Shown here: positions 7,370-15,096 of the stretch, piece by piece
Layout of the letters: the number at the start of each line of letters is the position of its first letter
How positions within the stretch are numbered: the stretch's first letter is position 1
Position numbers and translations under genes: made by a program
IMG/VR virus record: IMGVR_UViG_3300044638_005305
Coordinates: 1-63,855 of that record
Strand: one strand, 5' to 3'
DNA from: a virus
DNA: 63,855 nucleotides
The notes under the pieces: model-generated
Told to the model about the DNA's origin: nothing
Databases searched by the model: none
The model's input: only the letters and a program-made list of their open reading frames with translations

Positions 7370-7867
7370 CTATACAAATGAACCTGCATCAATTAAAGTA
7401 TTATCACTTGGCGCTAAAAATGTACCGCCATCTATCAAAACATTGTACGTTACTCCGCTTACCCCTCCATTGCTAACCGCAGTTAATCTACCCTTGCTAT
7501 CTACTGTTAAATTAGCATTTGTGTAGCTACCTGCCGTTACTGCTGTATCTACTAATTCCAAATCTCCCGATTCAGTAATTGTGGCATCTCCGCTTAAAGG
7601 AACACCAGTTGCTATATTTTGGCTATTTCCAACAAAAACGTATGTGCTTTTAAGCGTTTTAGATAAAAAACTCCCACTTGTGTTGGTTATTATCTTTTCA
7701 ATATCAGGCTTTAAAAGGTCTAAAATAGACTTCCATGAGCCATTAAATGAGTAGAAAACGCCTTTTCTTAATCGGTCAGCGGGAATAGGCGCAGATGCAA
7801 ATTGCTCTTGAATAAGCAATTCGTTGTCAATTGGTGCGGGCGTATTTTTAGTATTGACAATTACCAT
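7370..7867 (-). CDS. Fibre-associated structural protein
   Basis: 165 residues starting MVIVNTKNTPAPIDNELL. The N-terminal half could attach to the virion; the C-terminal half contains the fibre-type motif GSYTNANLTVDSKGRLTAVSNGG, related to a segment of the following 599-aa fibre. It precedes that gene by three bases, so both are one transcript. The ATG at 7867 is only a few bases after a TATTTTTG box. A frame from 7882 would overlap the promoter. Confidence 0.7.
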   Translation of the reverse strand: MVIVNTKNTPAPIDNELLIQEQFASAPIPADRLRKGVFYSFNGSWKSILDLLKPDIEKIITNTSGSFLSKTLKSTYVFVGNSQNIATGVPLSGDATITESGDLELVDTAVTAGSYTNANLTVDSKGRLTAVSNGGVSGVTYNVLIDGGTFLAPSDNTLIDAGSFV

Positions 7868-7871
7868 ATTA

Positions 7872-7879
7872 CAAAAATA
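7872..7879 (-). promoter_or_regulatory. -7 box for fibre genes, near-leaderless
   Basis: TATTTTTG on the minus strand fits TAnnTTTG. The ATG at 7867 begins only five bases after the box, so the transcript would be leaderless or nearly so. The preceding terminator (7910-7943) isolates this unit. Confidence 0.55.
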
Positions 7880-7909
7880 CAATTTCTTTTAAATAATTAG
7901 ACATTTGGC

Positions 7910-7943
7910 AAAAAAAAGATAGGCTACCCGAAAGCAGCCTATC
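7910..7943 (-). terminator. Strong terminator after the SSB-like gene
   Basis: On the minus strand GATAGGCTGC-tttcgg-GTAGCCTATC (7943-7918) is followed by eight U residues (7917-7910). It lies about 50 bases after the stop of the SSB-like gene. Confidence 0.9.
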
Positions 7944-7994
7944 CTAAACCAAAATGAAAAATACACGAAAACGTTACAAAATTACACAAAAATA

Positions 7995-8276
7995 TCAGAA
8001 TGGAAAATTCGAATCGTCTTTTTTGTTTGCAAAACCTTGTTGCGGTTGCGCTGTTGAAGCTGTTGGCTTCCATGTGTCAAGTTGCACGCCCTTGTCGGTA
8101 AGGGTAAACTTCACTTGTTTGCCATACTTCTCATGCTCGGTAATAGCATCAGGATTTTCTTTGAGCCATGCAAATAGCTCGTTTGGTGAAATAACAAGGC
8201 TACCTATAATAAAATCAGGCGCGTTCTTGCTTGGTTTGAAAAATGAAATGCCTTTAGGATAAACTTTGTCTGCCAT
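7995..8276 (-). CDS. Putative ssDNA-binding protein
   Basis: 93 residues (MADKVYPKGISFFKPSKNAPDFIIGSLVISPNELF...). This type of short protein is common in Bacteroidota phages. The last residues, KKDDSNFPF, form an acidic tip ending in a Pro-Phe motif like the protein-interaction tail of bacterial SSB, and the beta-rich body could be a small OB fold. It would cover single-stranded DNA for replication and for the annealing protein. It is a one-gene unit between divergent promoters and a strong terminator. The tail is seen; the function is inferred. Confidence 0.65.
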   Translation of the reverse strand: MADKVYPKGISFFKPSKNAPDFIIGSLVISPNELFAWLKENPDAITEHEKYGKQVKFTLTDKGVQLDTWKPTASTAQPQQGFANKKDDSNFPF

Positions 8277-8305
8277 AAAATAATGGTTTAATGATTAATA
8301 AAGCA

Positions 8306-8362
8306 CAAAGATAAAATATTTTTCCATTTATACTTGTTTTTTAATAATAAAGTTTATGTTTG
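8306..8362. promoter_or_regulatory. Divergent promoter pair
   Basis: TATCTTTG on the minus strand (8313-8306) serves the SSB-like gene, and TATGTTTG on the plus strand (8355-8362) serves the XRE regulator, whose ATG follows at 8373. The boxes are about 40 bases apart, so the plus-strand product could regulate both. A TTG lies about 18 bases before the plus box. Confidence 0.6.
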
Positions 8363-8372
8363 TATCGTAATT

Positions 8373-8603
8373 ATGGCTAAGAAAGATAGAAAGTCTAATC
8401 CTCAATATGCTAATTCAGTTAGAAACGCAAGGCGAAAAAGGGGTGTGTCGCAAATTAATCTTTCAAAAAGATTAGGGTGTAGTTCGGTTAGTCTTTCTCA
8501 AATTGAAAACGGCAACGCCTATCCAAGTTTTAAGCTACTCAATAGGATTGCCGATAAGTTAAATTACAAACTGCAAATTCATGTTCGATTTTTAGAATGG
8601 TAA
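8373..8603 (+). CDS. XRE-family HTH transcriptional regulator
   Basis: 76 residues starting MAKKDRKSN. A Cro/CI-type helix-turn-helix occupies about residues 13-66: VRNARRKRGVSQINLSKRLGCSSVSLSQIENGNAYPSFKLLNRIADKL, with the conserved Gln-(6)-Ser-x-Ile-Glu-Asn-Gly core. It likely represses a phage promoter, possibly the divergent pair directly upstream. The start was placed at 8373 just after the promoter box rather than at 8334, which precedes it. First gene of the 8373-14507 operon. Confidence 0.85.
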   Translation: MAKKDRKSNPQYANSVRNARRKRGVSQINLSKRLGCSSVSLSQIENGNAYPSFKLLNRIADKLNYKLQIHVRFLEW

Positions 8604-8619
8604 AACAAAAAACAATAAT

Positions 8620-9009
8620 ATGGAATTAACAACAGAAAATGTCGCTTTCGTAGCGTTAATTATTTGCACAGTAGTGCCTTTGGTTTATTTAGTTCATACT
8701 ATGTGGGATGCACGAAAAAAGACTAAGGTGGCAACCATTAAGTACGAACAACACACCGAGCAAGTTTGGAAAGAATACATGGGTGTAAGGTTTCCTTTGC
8801 TCAAATACGAACTTGGGATGTGGAATGGTATGTCGCCCGAAAGCAAAAGGGCGTGGATAAAGCAACTTAAAGCTGAAATAAAATCAGGCAAGAAAATCCC
8901 GATAAAAGACGACAAAGGTGTTGTTATTGGTTATGAAACCAAAGACAGGAAAGGAATTGCAAGGGAAAAGCAAATCGAAACAATAGTTAAAAAAGTACAT
9001 GGACTATGA
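8620..9009 (+). CDS. Membrane-anchored protein, unknown function
   Basis: 129 residues with one N-terminal membrane span at about 7-27 (NVAFVALIICTVVPLVYLVHTMW), then a basic, helical cytoplasmic domain (KVATIKYEQHTEQVWKEYMG...). No family recognised. It overlaps the next gene by four bases. It could anchor early phage functions at the membrane; no direct evidence. Confidence 0.65.
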   Translation: MELTTENVAFVALIICTVVPLVYLVHTMWDARKKTKVATIKYEQHTEQVWKEYMGVRFPLLKYELGMWNGMSPESKRAWIKQLKAEIKSGKKIPIKDDKGVVIGYETKDRKGIAREKQIETIVKKVHGL

Positions 9010-9713
9010 TACAAACATCACTTGGAGAAAAACCGTTATCAGTATATTCTGACAGCGATTTTGAATCGCTTATGAATAGTACGTTATTAAGGGATACGCT
9101 TCTTTTGAAGATACCCGAAAATAGCAGAGTACATATTATGCCACATGGTGAAAAATTATATCTGCATACCGACCAAGTGGACGATATGCAGATGCAAGAC
9201 TGCGAGGGCGAAGTAATTAAGAAAGCAAAAGGCGCTCATGTTGAAGTAGGCGATTTGGTAATATTCCACTACCTATCACTAAACAATGGGCGTGATGGAA
9301 CTGGCGTAAACGTATTTACCTTTGCTTATAAAGGCTCATTATACCACCTTATCCCATACAATCAGATATTCTTTTCAATCAGAAATGGCGAACACATTTG
9401 CCATAATGGAAAATACTTGGTTGAATCAATACCCGATGATTTGGAAAATGTAGAAGTTGGGAAAGGCTCTGTATTTGCGAAGAAGTTATTAAGCGGAATT
9501 GTAGAATTGAAAAAAGATAAATACTTGCCAAATAAATGCAAGGTTGTTGCTACACCCAAAGATGCGAGATTTGAAGTGGGTGACATTGTGGTTACTTTTG
9601 GCTGTTGGGATGTGCCTATCAAGTCCGATACTATGAGAAAGAATGAGAAGCAGTATTTCAGATGCGAGGACGATAATTTAGTTTGCAAAGAAGAATTTAT
9701 AGCCAATGTTTGA
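9006..9713 (+). CDS. Large GroES-like protein, possibly duplicated fold
   Basis: 235 residues. Two segments have the look of the Cpn10 core: GEVIKKAKGAHVEVGDLVIFHY near the middle and CKVVATPKDARFEVGDIVVTFG near the end, each matching the 'G-x-V-x-x-...-x-V-G-D-x-V' pattern of co-chaperonins. The genuine-looking GroES homologue lies two genes downstream (10331-10579), strengthening the idea of a phage chaperonin-adaptor set. Extra N-terminal residues do not match. Call is tentative. Confidence 0.5.
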   Translation: MIQTSLGEKPLSVYSDSDFESLMNSTLLRDTLLLKIPENSRVHIMPHGEKLYLHTDQVDDMQMQDCEGEVIKKAKGAHVEVGDLVIFHYLSLNNGRDGTGVNVFTFAYKGSLYHLIPYNQIFFSIRNGEHICHNGKYLVESIPDDLENVEVGKGSVFAKKLLSGIVELKKDKYLPNKCKVVATPKDARFEVGDIVVTFGCWDVPIKSDTMRKNEKQYFRCEDDNLVCKEEFIANV

Positions 9714-10341
9714 CGTAAAAGAATTGCCATTAAGTAAGTCTGTATTGAAAGAATATGCCGAATTATCGGATATGTTCTACGATATGAAAAACCAATTAGG
9801 CTCATTTGAAACATTGACATCAGACCAAGTAGTGAGATACATTGTGCTTACTTACCACTTTCAATCGCCATTAGTTCAATCAAAAGCCGATTTGATGTGG
9901 AGAAAGAAACAGGCAATGCTTTTAGCAGGGGTAAAGACTAACAACGATGGCTTTTTTTGCGATGAAGCTATGAATGTCATAGCCAATAGAAACGCTGCTG
10001 CAATTGACCTTAAAATGCGTTTTATTAGATTTGAGAATAATTTAGATTGGGTGGAACTTTCAGCACTTACAGAAGTGTATTATGATTACATTAGGACTAT
10101 TTCAGATGAAAGTCAAAGCACCGCGAATAAAACCGCATCTGATATATTTAAGGTTAAACAAGCAATCATTAAGGAAAGCGAGGGATTGAAGAACAAAATT
10201 GACACGCTTTCATCTAAGGTTTTTAAGGGAGATATTGAATTAGCCAACTACATAGGAAGCACAATTGTAAAAGAGGAGAGGAGATTAAGGCTATCGCCAG
10301 AACTAAATGCTGAAATAAAATCACAAACCAATGGAAAATAA
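9706..10341 (+). CDS. Phage protein between two GroES-like genes, unknown
   Basis: 211 residues, mostly helical. Overlaps the preceding gene by eight bases and the GroES gene by eleven. It contains a charged helical C-terminal half (KVKQAIIKESEGLKNKIDTLSSKV). No domain recognised. Being translated between the two co-chaperonin-like genes suggests it acts in head or fibre folding, or is simply structural. Confidence 0.6.
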   Translation: MFDVKELPLSKSVLKEYAELSDMFYDMKNQLGSFETLTSDQVVRYIVLTYHFQSPLVQSKADLMWRKKQAMLLAGVKTNNDGFFCDEAMNVIANRNAAAIDLKMRFIRFENNLDWVELSALTEVYYDYIRTISDESQSTANKTASDIFKVKQAIIKESEGLKNKIDTLSSKVFKGDIELANYIGSTIVKEERRLRLSPELNAEIKSQTNGK

Positions 10342-10579
10342 TTTAATCATAGTCAAACCAAAGCAGAAAGAAGAAGTAACCAAATCAGGTATTATCATAT
10401 TTAATGAAAAGCCTAAGAAATACAGCGAGGGCGTAGTTGTTAAGGTGGGTGTTTTGGAGCAAGATATATCGGTTGGGGATACATTAGCCTATACAAACAA
10501 TGTAAATGCCAATGTAGATTTTAATGGCGAAAAATGCCATGTGATTAATGAGTTCTACGTTTTAGCTAAGATAGGATAA
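10331..10579 (+). CDS. GroES-like co-chaperonin
   Basis: 82 residues, close to the family length of about 95. It shows the Cpn10 order: LIIVKPKQKEEVTKSGIIIF (N-terminal strand, mobile loop and the hydrophobic III tripeptide that docks GroEL), EGVVVKVG, then VGDTLAYTNNVNANVDFNGEKCHVINEFYVLAKIG. Phage co-chaperonins such as T4 gp31 replace host GroES so that GroEL can fold the capsid protein. That role is known for other phages and inferred here. Confidence 0.85.
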   Translation: MENNLIIVKPKQKEEVTKSGIIIFNEKPKKYSEGVVVKVGVLEQDISVGDTLAYTNNVNANVDFNGEKCHVINEFYVLAKIG

Positions 10580-10593
10580 ACCAAAAATAATAC

Positions 10594-12312
10594 ATGGGAG
10601 TAATAATCACAATGGCAATTGGCAAACCTGTTTGGGGTGAATTAGCTTTAAATCTTTGCCTTTCCATTAAAGCCAACAACCCTAATCAAAAGGTAATGCT
10701 GATTCATGACGATACAGCAGTTAGTAGCATCCAGCCAATTCTAAGCAATTGCTTCGATACCCTTTATACTATTGGGCATAGTTATAAATCATGCCATAAC
10801 CTTGCCTTTAATCTTAAAACGCAGTTACACTCAATTGCCACAAAGGCTTGTGTTGATGAAACGAGGTTTCTTTATATTGATGCCGATTGCATATTTACCA
10901 CAAGTGCTTATAATCATGATTGGTTTAAAGAATTAGATGGTCAAGGCTTTGCAGCATGGAACAATGGGTGTTATGATTTTGAATCTAAAGAGCGAGTAGG
11001 TAAAGGATATACATTTTGGTTTGATGTGGAGCGAATAGGCGAGAAGTCTGGTAAGATACCTCAATTCAACACATCGTTCATATATTTTGAGCGATTTGGA
11101 ATAGCAAAGACTATTTTTCAGTTAGCGCAACAAGCAATGGAATCTTCTAATTATGGAGAAGTTCAGCTATACAAAGGCGCAACACCTGACGAGTACTGCT
11201 TTAATGTAGCTTGTTGGGAAGCGGATTTTATGCCTAAAGAAATCCCCTTTAAACCTATATTCTTTCAGTTTGCTAATGATTATCAAAACACATTCCACGT
11301 TCTACACAATTATAAGGTAATGGGATTTGCCGGAGAACACATCTTCTCAAAATGGTTTGTTCACCTATACAACGAATTATCTTACTACTATCGTGAATAC
11401 TTTGGGTTAAGACCTTATGACTATAAGCCAAAAAAGAAGCTATTAGACACCGAAATAATCAAATTGGATGCAGTTGTAACGGAATTAGCTAAAGCAGGGC
11501 AATATCCAAACAGCGATGGAGGAATATTCAACCCTGATGGGAAAATTTACGATGGTAAATTGGTAACGGTTTACAGAAAAGAGCGCAATCTTGATGCTTA
11601 CAAAAAAACATACACTCATAATACAGCCATTGCTTGTTTCAACAAAGATTTAGATGTGGAATCTTTGGCTAAGTATAGGGTAGAAGATTTTAGGCTATTT
11701 ACCTATAAGGGAGATTTGTGGACTAATTTCTCATGCGTAGGCAAGGATAAGACTTGGATAAGCATAAGCAAAGCAACTCCTATCGAAACGACATTTATGG
11801 AAATAGATGAAGTTAAGCTACCGATTGAAACTAATAAAGTCGAAAAGAATTGGGTGTTTTTTGAGCATGATAATCATTTATTTTGCATTTATTCTTTACA
11901 GCCATACATTGTATTCTGCAAAGATTATAAACTTTGGTATTCTTTTGGAGGGTTAAAAGAAGTGGTTTTTGACTGGTTTCACAAAGGTCATACAATCTGC
12001 AATAGCACCAACCCTATTGACATTGGCGAGTTTTACCTTATGTTTTTCCATACCAAAGAATCGGGAACATACTTTCATGGGGCAGTTTTAATTGACAAGG
12101 CGACCTTAAATATAAGGCACTACACATCAAAGCCTATACACATTATTGATGAATGCGATGGATTGCATGATGATTTGATTTATGTTTCAGGCAGTGTGTA
12201 TTTAGAAAGACAACAGATAATTAGATTGTACTTTGGCGCAGCCGATTCACATTCCATGTCAATAGATTTTAATAAATCTCAACTTGTTGAGGCAATTATA
12301 AATAACAAATGA
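10594..12312 (+). CDS. Glycosyltransferase (GT-A, GT8-like) with extra C-terminal domain
   Basis: 572 residues. The N-terminal ~270 residues resemble a GT-A fold: GVIITMAIGKPVWGELALNLCLSIK at the start, and FLYIDADCIF with the metal-binding DxD at Asp96/Asp98. The C-terminal ~250 residues have repeated Trp/Tyr-rich beta segments (e.g. HDNHLFCIYSLQPYIVFCKDY) that suggest a beta-propeller-like substrate or glycan domain. Overlaps the GT25-like gene by four bases. Acceptor unknown: virion protein or host surface glycan. Confidence 0.75.
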   Translation: MGVIITMAIGKPVWGELALNLCLSIKANNPNQKVMLIHDDTAVSSIQPILSNCFDTLYTIGHSYKSCHNLAFNLKTQLHSIATKACVDETRFLYIDADCIFTTSAYNHDWFKELDGQGFAAWNNGCYDFESKERVGKGYTFWFDVERIGEKSGKIPQFNTSFIYFERFGIAKTIFQLAQQAMESSNYGEVQLYKGATPDEYCFNVACWEADFMPKEIPFKPIFFQFANDYQNTFHVLHNYKVMGFAGEHIFSKWFVHLYNELSYYYREYFGLRPYDYKPKKKLLDTEIIKLDAVVTELAKAGQYPNSDGGIFNPDGKIYDGKLVTVYRKERNLDAYKKTYTHNTAIACFNKDLDVESLAKYRVEDFRLFTYKGDLWTNFSCVGKDKTWISISKATPIETTFMEIDEVKLPIETNKVEKNWVFFEHDNHLFCIYSLQPYIVFCKDYKLWYSFGGLKEVVFDWFHKGHTICNSTNPIDIGEFYLMFFHTKESGTYFHGAVLIDKATLNIRHYTSKPIHIIDECDGLHDDLIYVSGSVYLERQQIIRLYFGAADSHSMSIDFNKSQLVEAIINNK

Positions 12313-12968
12313 GAATAGCAGGATTTGACGTACAGCCCATTTTGCTTCATATACAAGGCGATGAAAAATATGAAGAAAGATTCACAAGAAGCAAACAGCA
12401 CTTGGAAGATAATGGCATAACCGATACAATATACGTTTCGGGGGCGAATGCAAAAGAGATGGGCATTATTGGCACGATGCCTTACGAGCATGATAAACCC
12501 GGTTCTGGTCACATGATAGGGCAAAAATATGTTGGCTCGTTTCTTTCTCAATACATGGTTTATAACATAATGAACTCGTTGCCAAATGAATACTATCTTT
12601 TTATGGAATGTGATATTTCGTTGCCTGAAAACTTTTTGAGAAAGTTAGAGTTTGAAATGTTTAATTTGCCAAGCGACTTTGACTTTCTATTTATTGAAAG
12701 TTGTTGCGCAATGGATAAGCCAAAAACTCACATTGGAGGGAATGTGCATAGGATTAAAAAAAGCAGAGGATACCCATGTATGTACCCTTTAGGTGGAGCG
12801 TGTTATATTGTATCTAAAAAATCTATACCACATATTATCAATACCCAAAGAGTAGCTTACGCCCCTGCCGACCTTTCATTAGGGATGCACAGCTTTTACG
12901 CAATGGATGTGTATGCTATCCTACCACGACTTGTAAATCAATTAGGAAACGAAAATCTACCATCATGA
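12309..12968 (+). CDS. GT25-like glycosyltransferase
   Basis: 219 residues. N-terminal residues 10-45 and the segment YYLFMECDISLPENFL (acidic Glu100/Asp102) followed by GGACYIVSKKSIPHII resemble the LPS-type family 25 glycosyltransferases, which use a nucleotide sugar to extend glycans. It is translationally linked to the preceding and following genes by 4-base overlaps. Family level call; donor and acceptor unknown. Confidence 0.65.
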   Translation: MRIAGFDVQPILLHIQGDEKYEERFTRSKQHLEDNGITDTIYVSGANAKEMGIIGTMPYEHDKPGSGHMIGQKYVGSFLSQYMVYNIMNSLPNEYYLFMECDISLPENFLRKLEFEMFNLPSDFDFLFIESCCAMDKPKTHIGGNVHRIKKSRGYPCMYPLGGACYIVSKKSIPHIINTQRVAYAPADLSLGMHSFYAMDVYAILPRLVNQLGNENLPS

Positions 12969-13150
12969 TATTAGTAAAAGAAATGTTTGTTTTACAAAAA
13001 CATTTTGACGATGAAATATGGAAGGAAGCCTTATTCACAAAAGAAGAAGCTGAATTGGAAATACTAATTGCAGAAAAAGAAAATCAAGGTGTTTACAAAA
13101 TAATTCCATTAGAACAATATTTATCAGATTTAACATACTCATACTATTAA
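12965..13150 (+). CDS. 61-aa protein in glycosylation operon
   Basis: A short, Glu/Lys-rich helical protein (FDDEIWKEALFTKEEAELEILIAEKENQG...). ATG overlaps the previous stop by four bases, and the aminotransferase gene begins three bases after its end. No family recognised; being inside the sugar operon suggests an accessory role. Confidence 0.55.
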   Translation: MILVKEMFVLQKHFDDEIWKEALFTKEEAELEILIAEKENQGVYKIIPLEQYLSDLTYSYY

Positions 13151-13152
13151 CT

Positions 13153-13908
13153 ATGAACCCACACTCTATTACCCAAGAATTTGAAAAGATGCTTGCCGAA
13201 TACACAGGCGCACCTTATGTTCTAACTTTTGACAACGCTTCATCAGCAATTTATCTTGCTTTATGCTATGAAAATATCAAAGGCAAGGTTATTTCCATGC
13301 CCGAAAGGACATACCCAAGCGCAGCGTGCGAAGTCATAAACGCAGGTGGTGAGATAAATTTCAAAAAAGTTGACGGCACAACCTTAAAAGGGGCGTATCA
13401 ATTTGAGCCTACAAGAGTTTGGGATTCCGCCCTATACTTCTCTGCCGATATGTACATACCAAACTCTATTATGTGTATATCGTTTACAGGGGCATATAAG
13501 ACGTTTAAGTTGTCGAAGGGTGGCGCAATATTGCTTGATGACAAAGATGCCTACGAATGGCTAAAAAGAGCAAGAAATTCAGGGCGTGGTGAATGTAGCT
13601 ACCATGTAGATAATTTCACGATGCTTGGCAAGAATAGCTACCTAATGCCCGAAATTGCAGCAAGGGGTATTTTGCTCATGCAACAATTTTACAACCTTGA
13701 TGGTAGTAAGAAATACAACGCTCCGCAAGAACTGCCATATCCAAATCTTAGCCAATTTCCGATATACCACAGAAGAAGTACCGAACAACAAGAAATCGAG
13801 TATTTAAGATTAGCCATGCACGAATATTCAATAGGGAATCCTACAAAGGGCAATGAATATAAATTAATGGCTGATGCTTGTAGAGAAAAAAGAAATTTTG
13901 ACCTATGA
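13153..13908 (+). CDS. DegT/DnrJ/EryC1-type sugar aminotransferase, shortened
   Basis: 251 residues. The PLP fold type I pattern is visible: an N-terminal TGAPYVLTFDNASSAIYLAL helix, Asp91 in VWDSALYF (PLP-pyridine position), and ISFTGAYK with Lys116 as the likely Schiff-base lysine, followed by GGAILLDDKDAYEWLKRARNSGR. Family enzymes convert keto-sugar nucleotides to amino sugars. Usual length is about 370, so the C-terminal domain is reduced. Its four-base overlap with the acyltransferase gene implies sequential steps on the same sugar. Confidence 0.75.
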   Translation: MNPHSITQEFEKMLAEYTGAPYVLTFDNASSAIYLALCYENIKGKVISMPERTYPSAACEVINAGGEINFKKVDGTTLKGAYQFEPTRVWDSALYFSADMYIPNSIMCISFTGAYKTFKLSKGGAILLDDKDAYEWLKRARNSGRGECSYHVDNFTMLGKNSYLMPEIAARGILLMQQFYNLDGSKKYNAPQELPYPNLSQFPIYHRRSTEQQEIEYLRLAMHEYSIGNPTKGNEYKLMADACREKRNFDL

Positions 13909-14507
13909 AACCATACATACTAATAATCGGTAGCGGAGGACACGCAGGAGTAGTAATTGATGCCATTGAAGAATGTGGCAAATTTCAGATAATCGGTCTA
14001 ATAGACGACTTCTTGCAGCCTAATGATATTCGACATTCATATCCAATAGTAGGCACAATCAATGAAGCATCGGACTTCATGAAAGAAAACAATTGCAAAT
14101 ACTACTTTATCGCTATTGGTAAAAACCGATACAGAAAACAAGCCTTTGAGAAAATGAGCATTGGTCTTGTTTCTCCAACCATATTCCATCCATCTGCATC
14201 TGTTTCCAAATCAGCAAAAATAGGCAATGGCTGCTACATTGGAGCAAATGCAAGTGTAAATAGAAATTGTATCATAGGCGATTTTTCTATTGTCAATACC
14301 AACGCAAGCCTTGACCATGATTCTAACTTAGGGAACTTTTCAAGCCTTAACCCAAACTCGGCTACTGGAGGTAATGTGAAAATTGGAAATGATGTTACTA
14401 TTGGAATGTCTGCAAGTATCAGAAATGGTATATCTATCGGTAACAACTCATTTATAAAAATGGGTGGTATAATTACAGAAGACGTAGAAAGCAATACGAA
14501 GATTTAG
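13905..14507 (+). CDS. NeuD/PglD-type sugar O/N-acyltransferase
   Basis: 200 residues. N-terminal nucleotide-sugar-binding half begins ILIIGSGGHAGVVIDAI. The C-terminal half (about 96-195) is a left-handed beta helix of hexapeptide repeats (AKIGNGCYIGANASVNRNCIIGD...). The candidate catalytic base is His138 in NASLDHDS. Such enzymes acetylate an amino sugar made by a DegT-type aminotransferase, as in bacillosamine synthesis. The end (ITEDVESNTKI) is slightly shorter than usual. Its stop codon overlaps the convergent gene at 14504. Confidence 0.85.
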   Translation: MKPYILIIGSGGHAGVVIDAIEECGKFQIIGLIDDFLQPNDIRHSYPIVGTINEASDFMKENNCKYYFIAIGKNRYRKQAFEKMSIGLVSPTIFHPSASVSKSAKIGNGCYIGANASVNRNCIIGDFSIVNTNASLDHDSNLGNFSSLNPNSATGGNVKIGNDVTIGMSASIRNGISIGNNSFIKMGGIITEDVESNTKI

Positions 14508-14683
14508 CTTTCCTTCTTTTTTGCTTTGGATATTCTTTGAGCAAAGAAAAACTCGTCTATCATTTCATCAATTCGCTCGTCATTTTTCTTTTTAAGTGCC
14601 GGGTATTTACAAGTCGTCACTCCATCTGAAATCGTTACCTGAAATCTGTTATTGATGTTTGTGATATTGACAACAATGCACAT
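14504..14683 (-). CDS. 59-aa protein at end of virion operon
   Basis: Starts MCIVVNITNINNRFQV and ends in a lysine-rich tail (ISKAKKKES). It is the last gene of the minus-strand virion operon; its ATG shares a base with the preceding stop (TAATG) and its own stop overlaps the stop of the convergent acyltransferase gene. No family recognised. Confidence 0.6.
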   Translation of the reverse strand: MCIVVNITNINNRFQVTISDGVTTCKYPALKKKNDERIDEMIDEFFFAQRISKAKKKES

Positions 14684-14799
14684 TACCCTTGACCCACATA
14701 AGACTTTTTCGATTCATGCTTATTAGGCTTCTTTTTAGCCCTTGATTTACCCCTCTTAGGTTTAGGTGTAAACTTATTGGTGTTTACCTGCTTTGCCAT
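14683..14799 (-). CDS. 38-aa lysine-rich basic peptide
   Basis: Starts MAKQVNTNKFT; about a third of the residues are Lys or Arg (TPKPKRGKSRAKKKPNK). TAATG coupling to the next gene and a start one base after the previous stop mark it as translated. The composition suits nucleic-acid or virion DNA contact. Too short for family assignment. Confidence 0.6.
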   Translation of the reverse strand: MAKQVNTNKFTPKPKRGKSRAKKKPNKHESKKSYVGQG

Positions 14800-14800
14800 C

Positions 14801-15061
14801 TTACGGGGCTACATCTGTTTCCATAAATGCAAGAAGTATCGCATATCCGTTTGCTATTGTAGTTGCTCCGGTCAAAGATGTGATGTCATTTTCATTCCAT
14901 GAGCAAAGTTCTTTATATGGAACTGCTGCACTTGTAATCTTTAAAATATTAGGTGTTTCAAGTAGAATAGAAAGCTGACTTTTAGGATATACTGCTTTAT
15001 ATCCTGTTGCGGTGTTTTCTAATTCAAGTGAAAAGTCTTTGTCTGTTACGTCCCAAGCCAT
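14801..15061 (-). CDS. Small virion-operon protein
   Basis: 86 residues (MAWDVTDKDFSLELENTATGYKAVYPKSQL...), beta-rich with no membrane span. Located after the giant ejected-protein genes. Its form resembles a small decoration or head-associated protein, but no family was recognised. Confidence 0.6.
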   Translation of the reverse strand: MAWDVTDKDFSLELENTATGYKAVYPKSQLSILLETPNILKITSAAVPYKELCSWNENDITSLTGATTIANGYAILLAFMETDVAP

Positions 15062-15096
15062 AATTGTTTATTTTATATTGTAAAAGTAGGTAATTT

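Noticed and set aside
7014-7526. 170-codon plus-strand frame over the fibre genes
   Set aside because: Antisense to Thr/Val-rich fibre coding sequence, which creates such open frames by composition.
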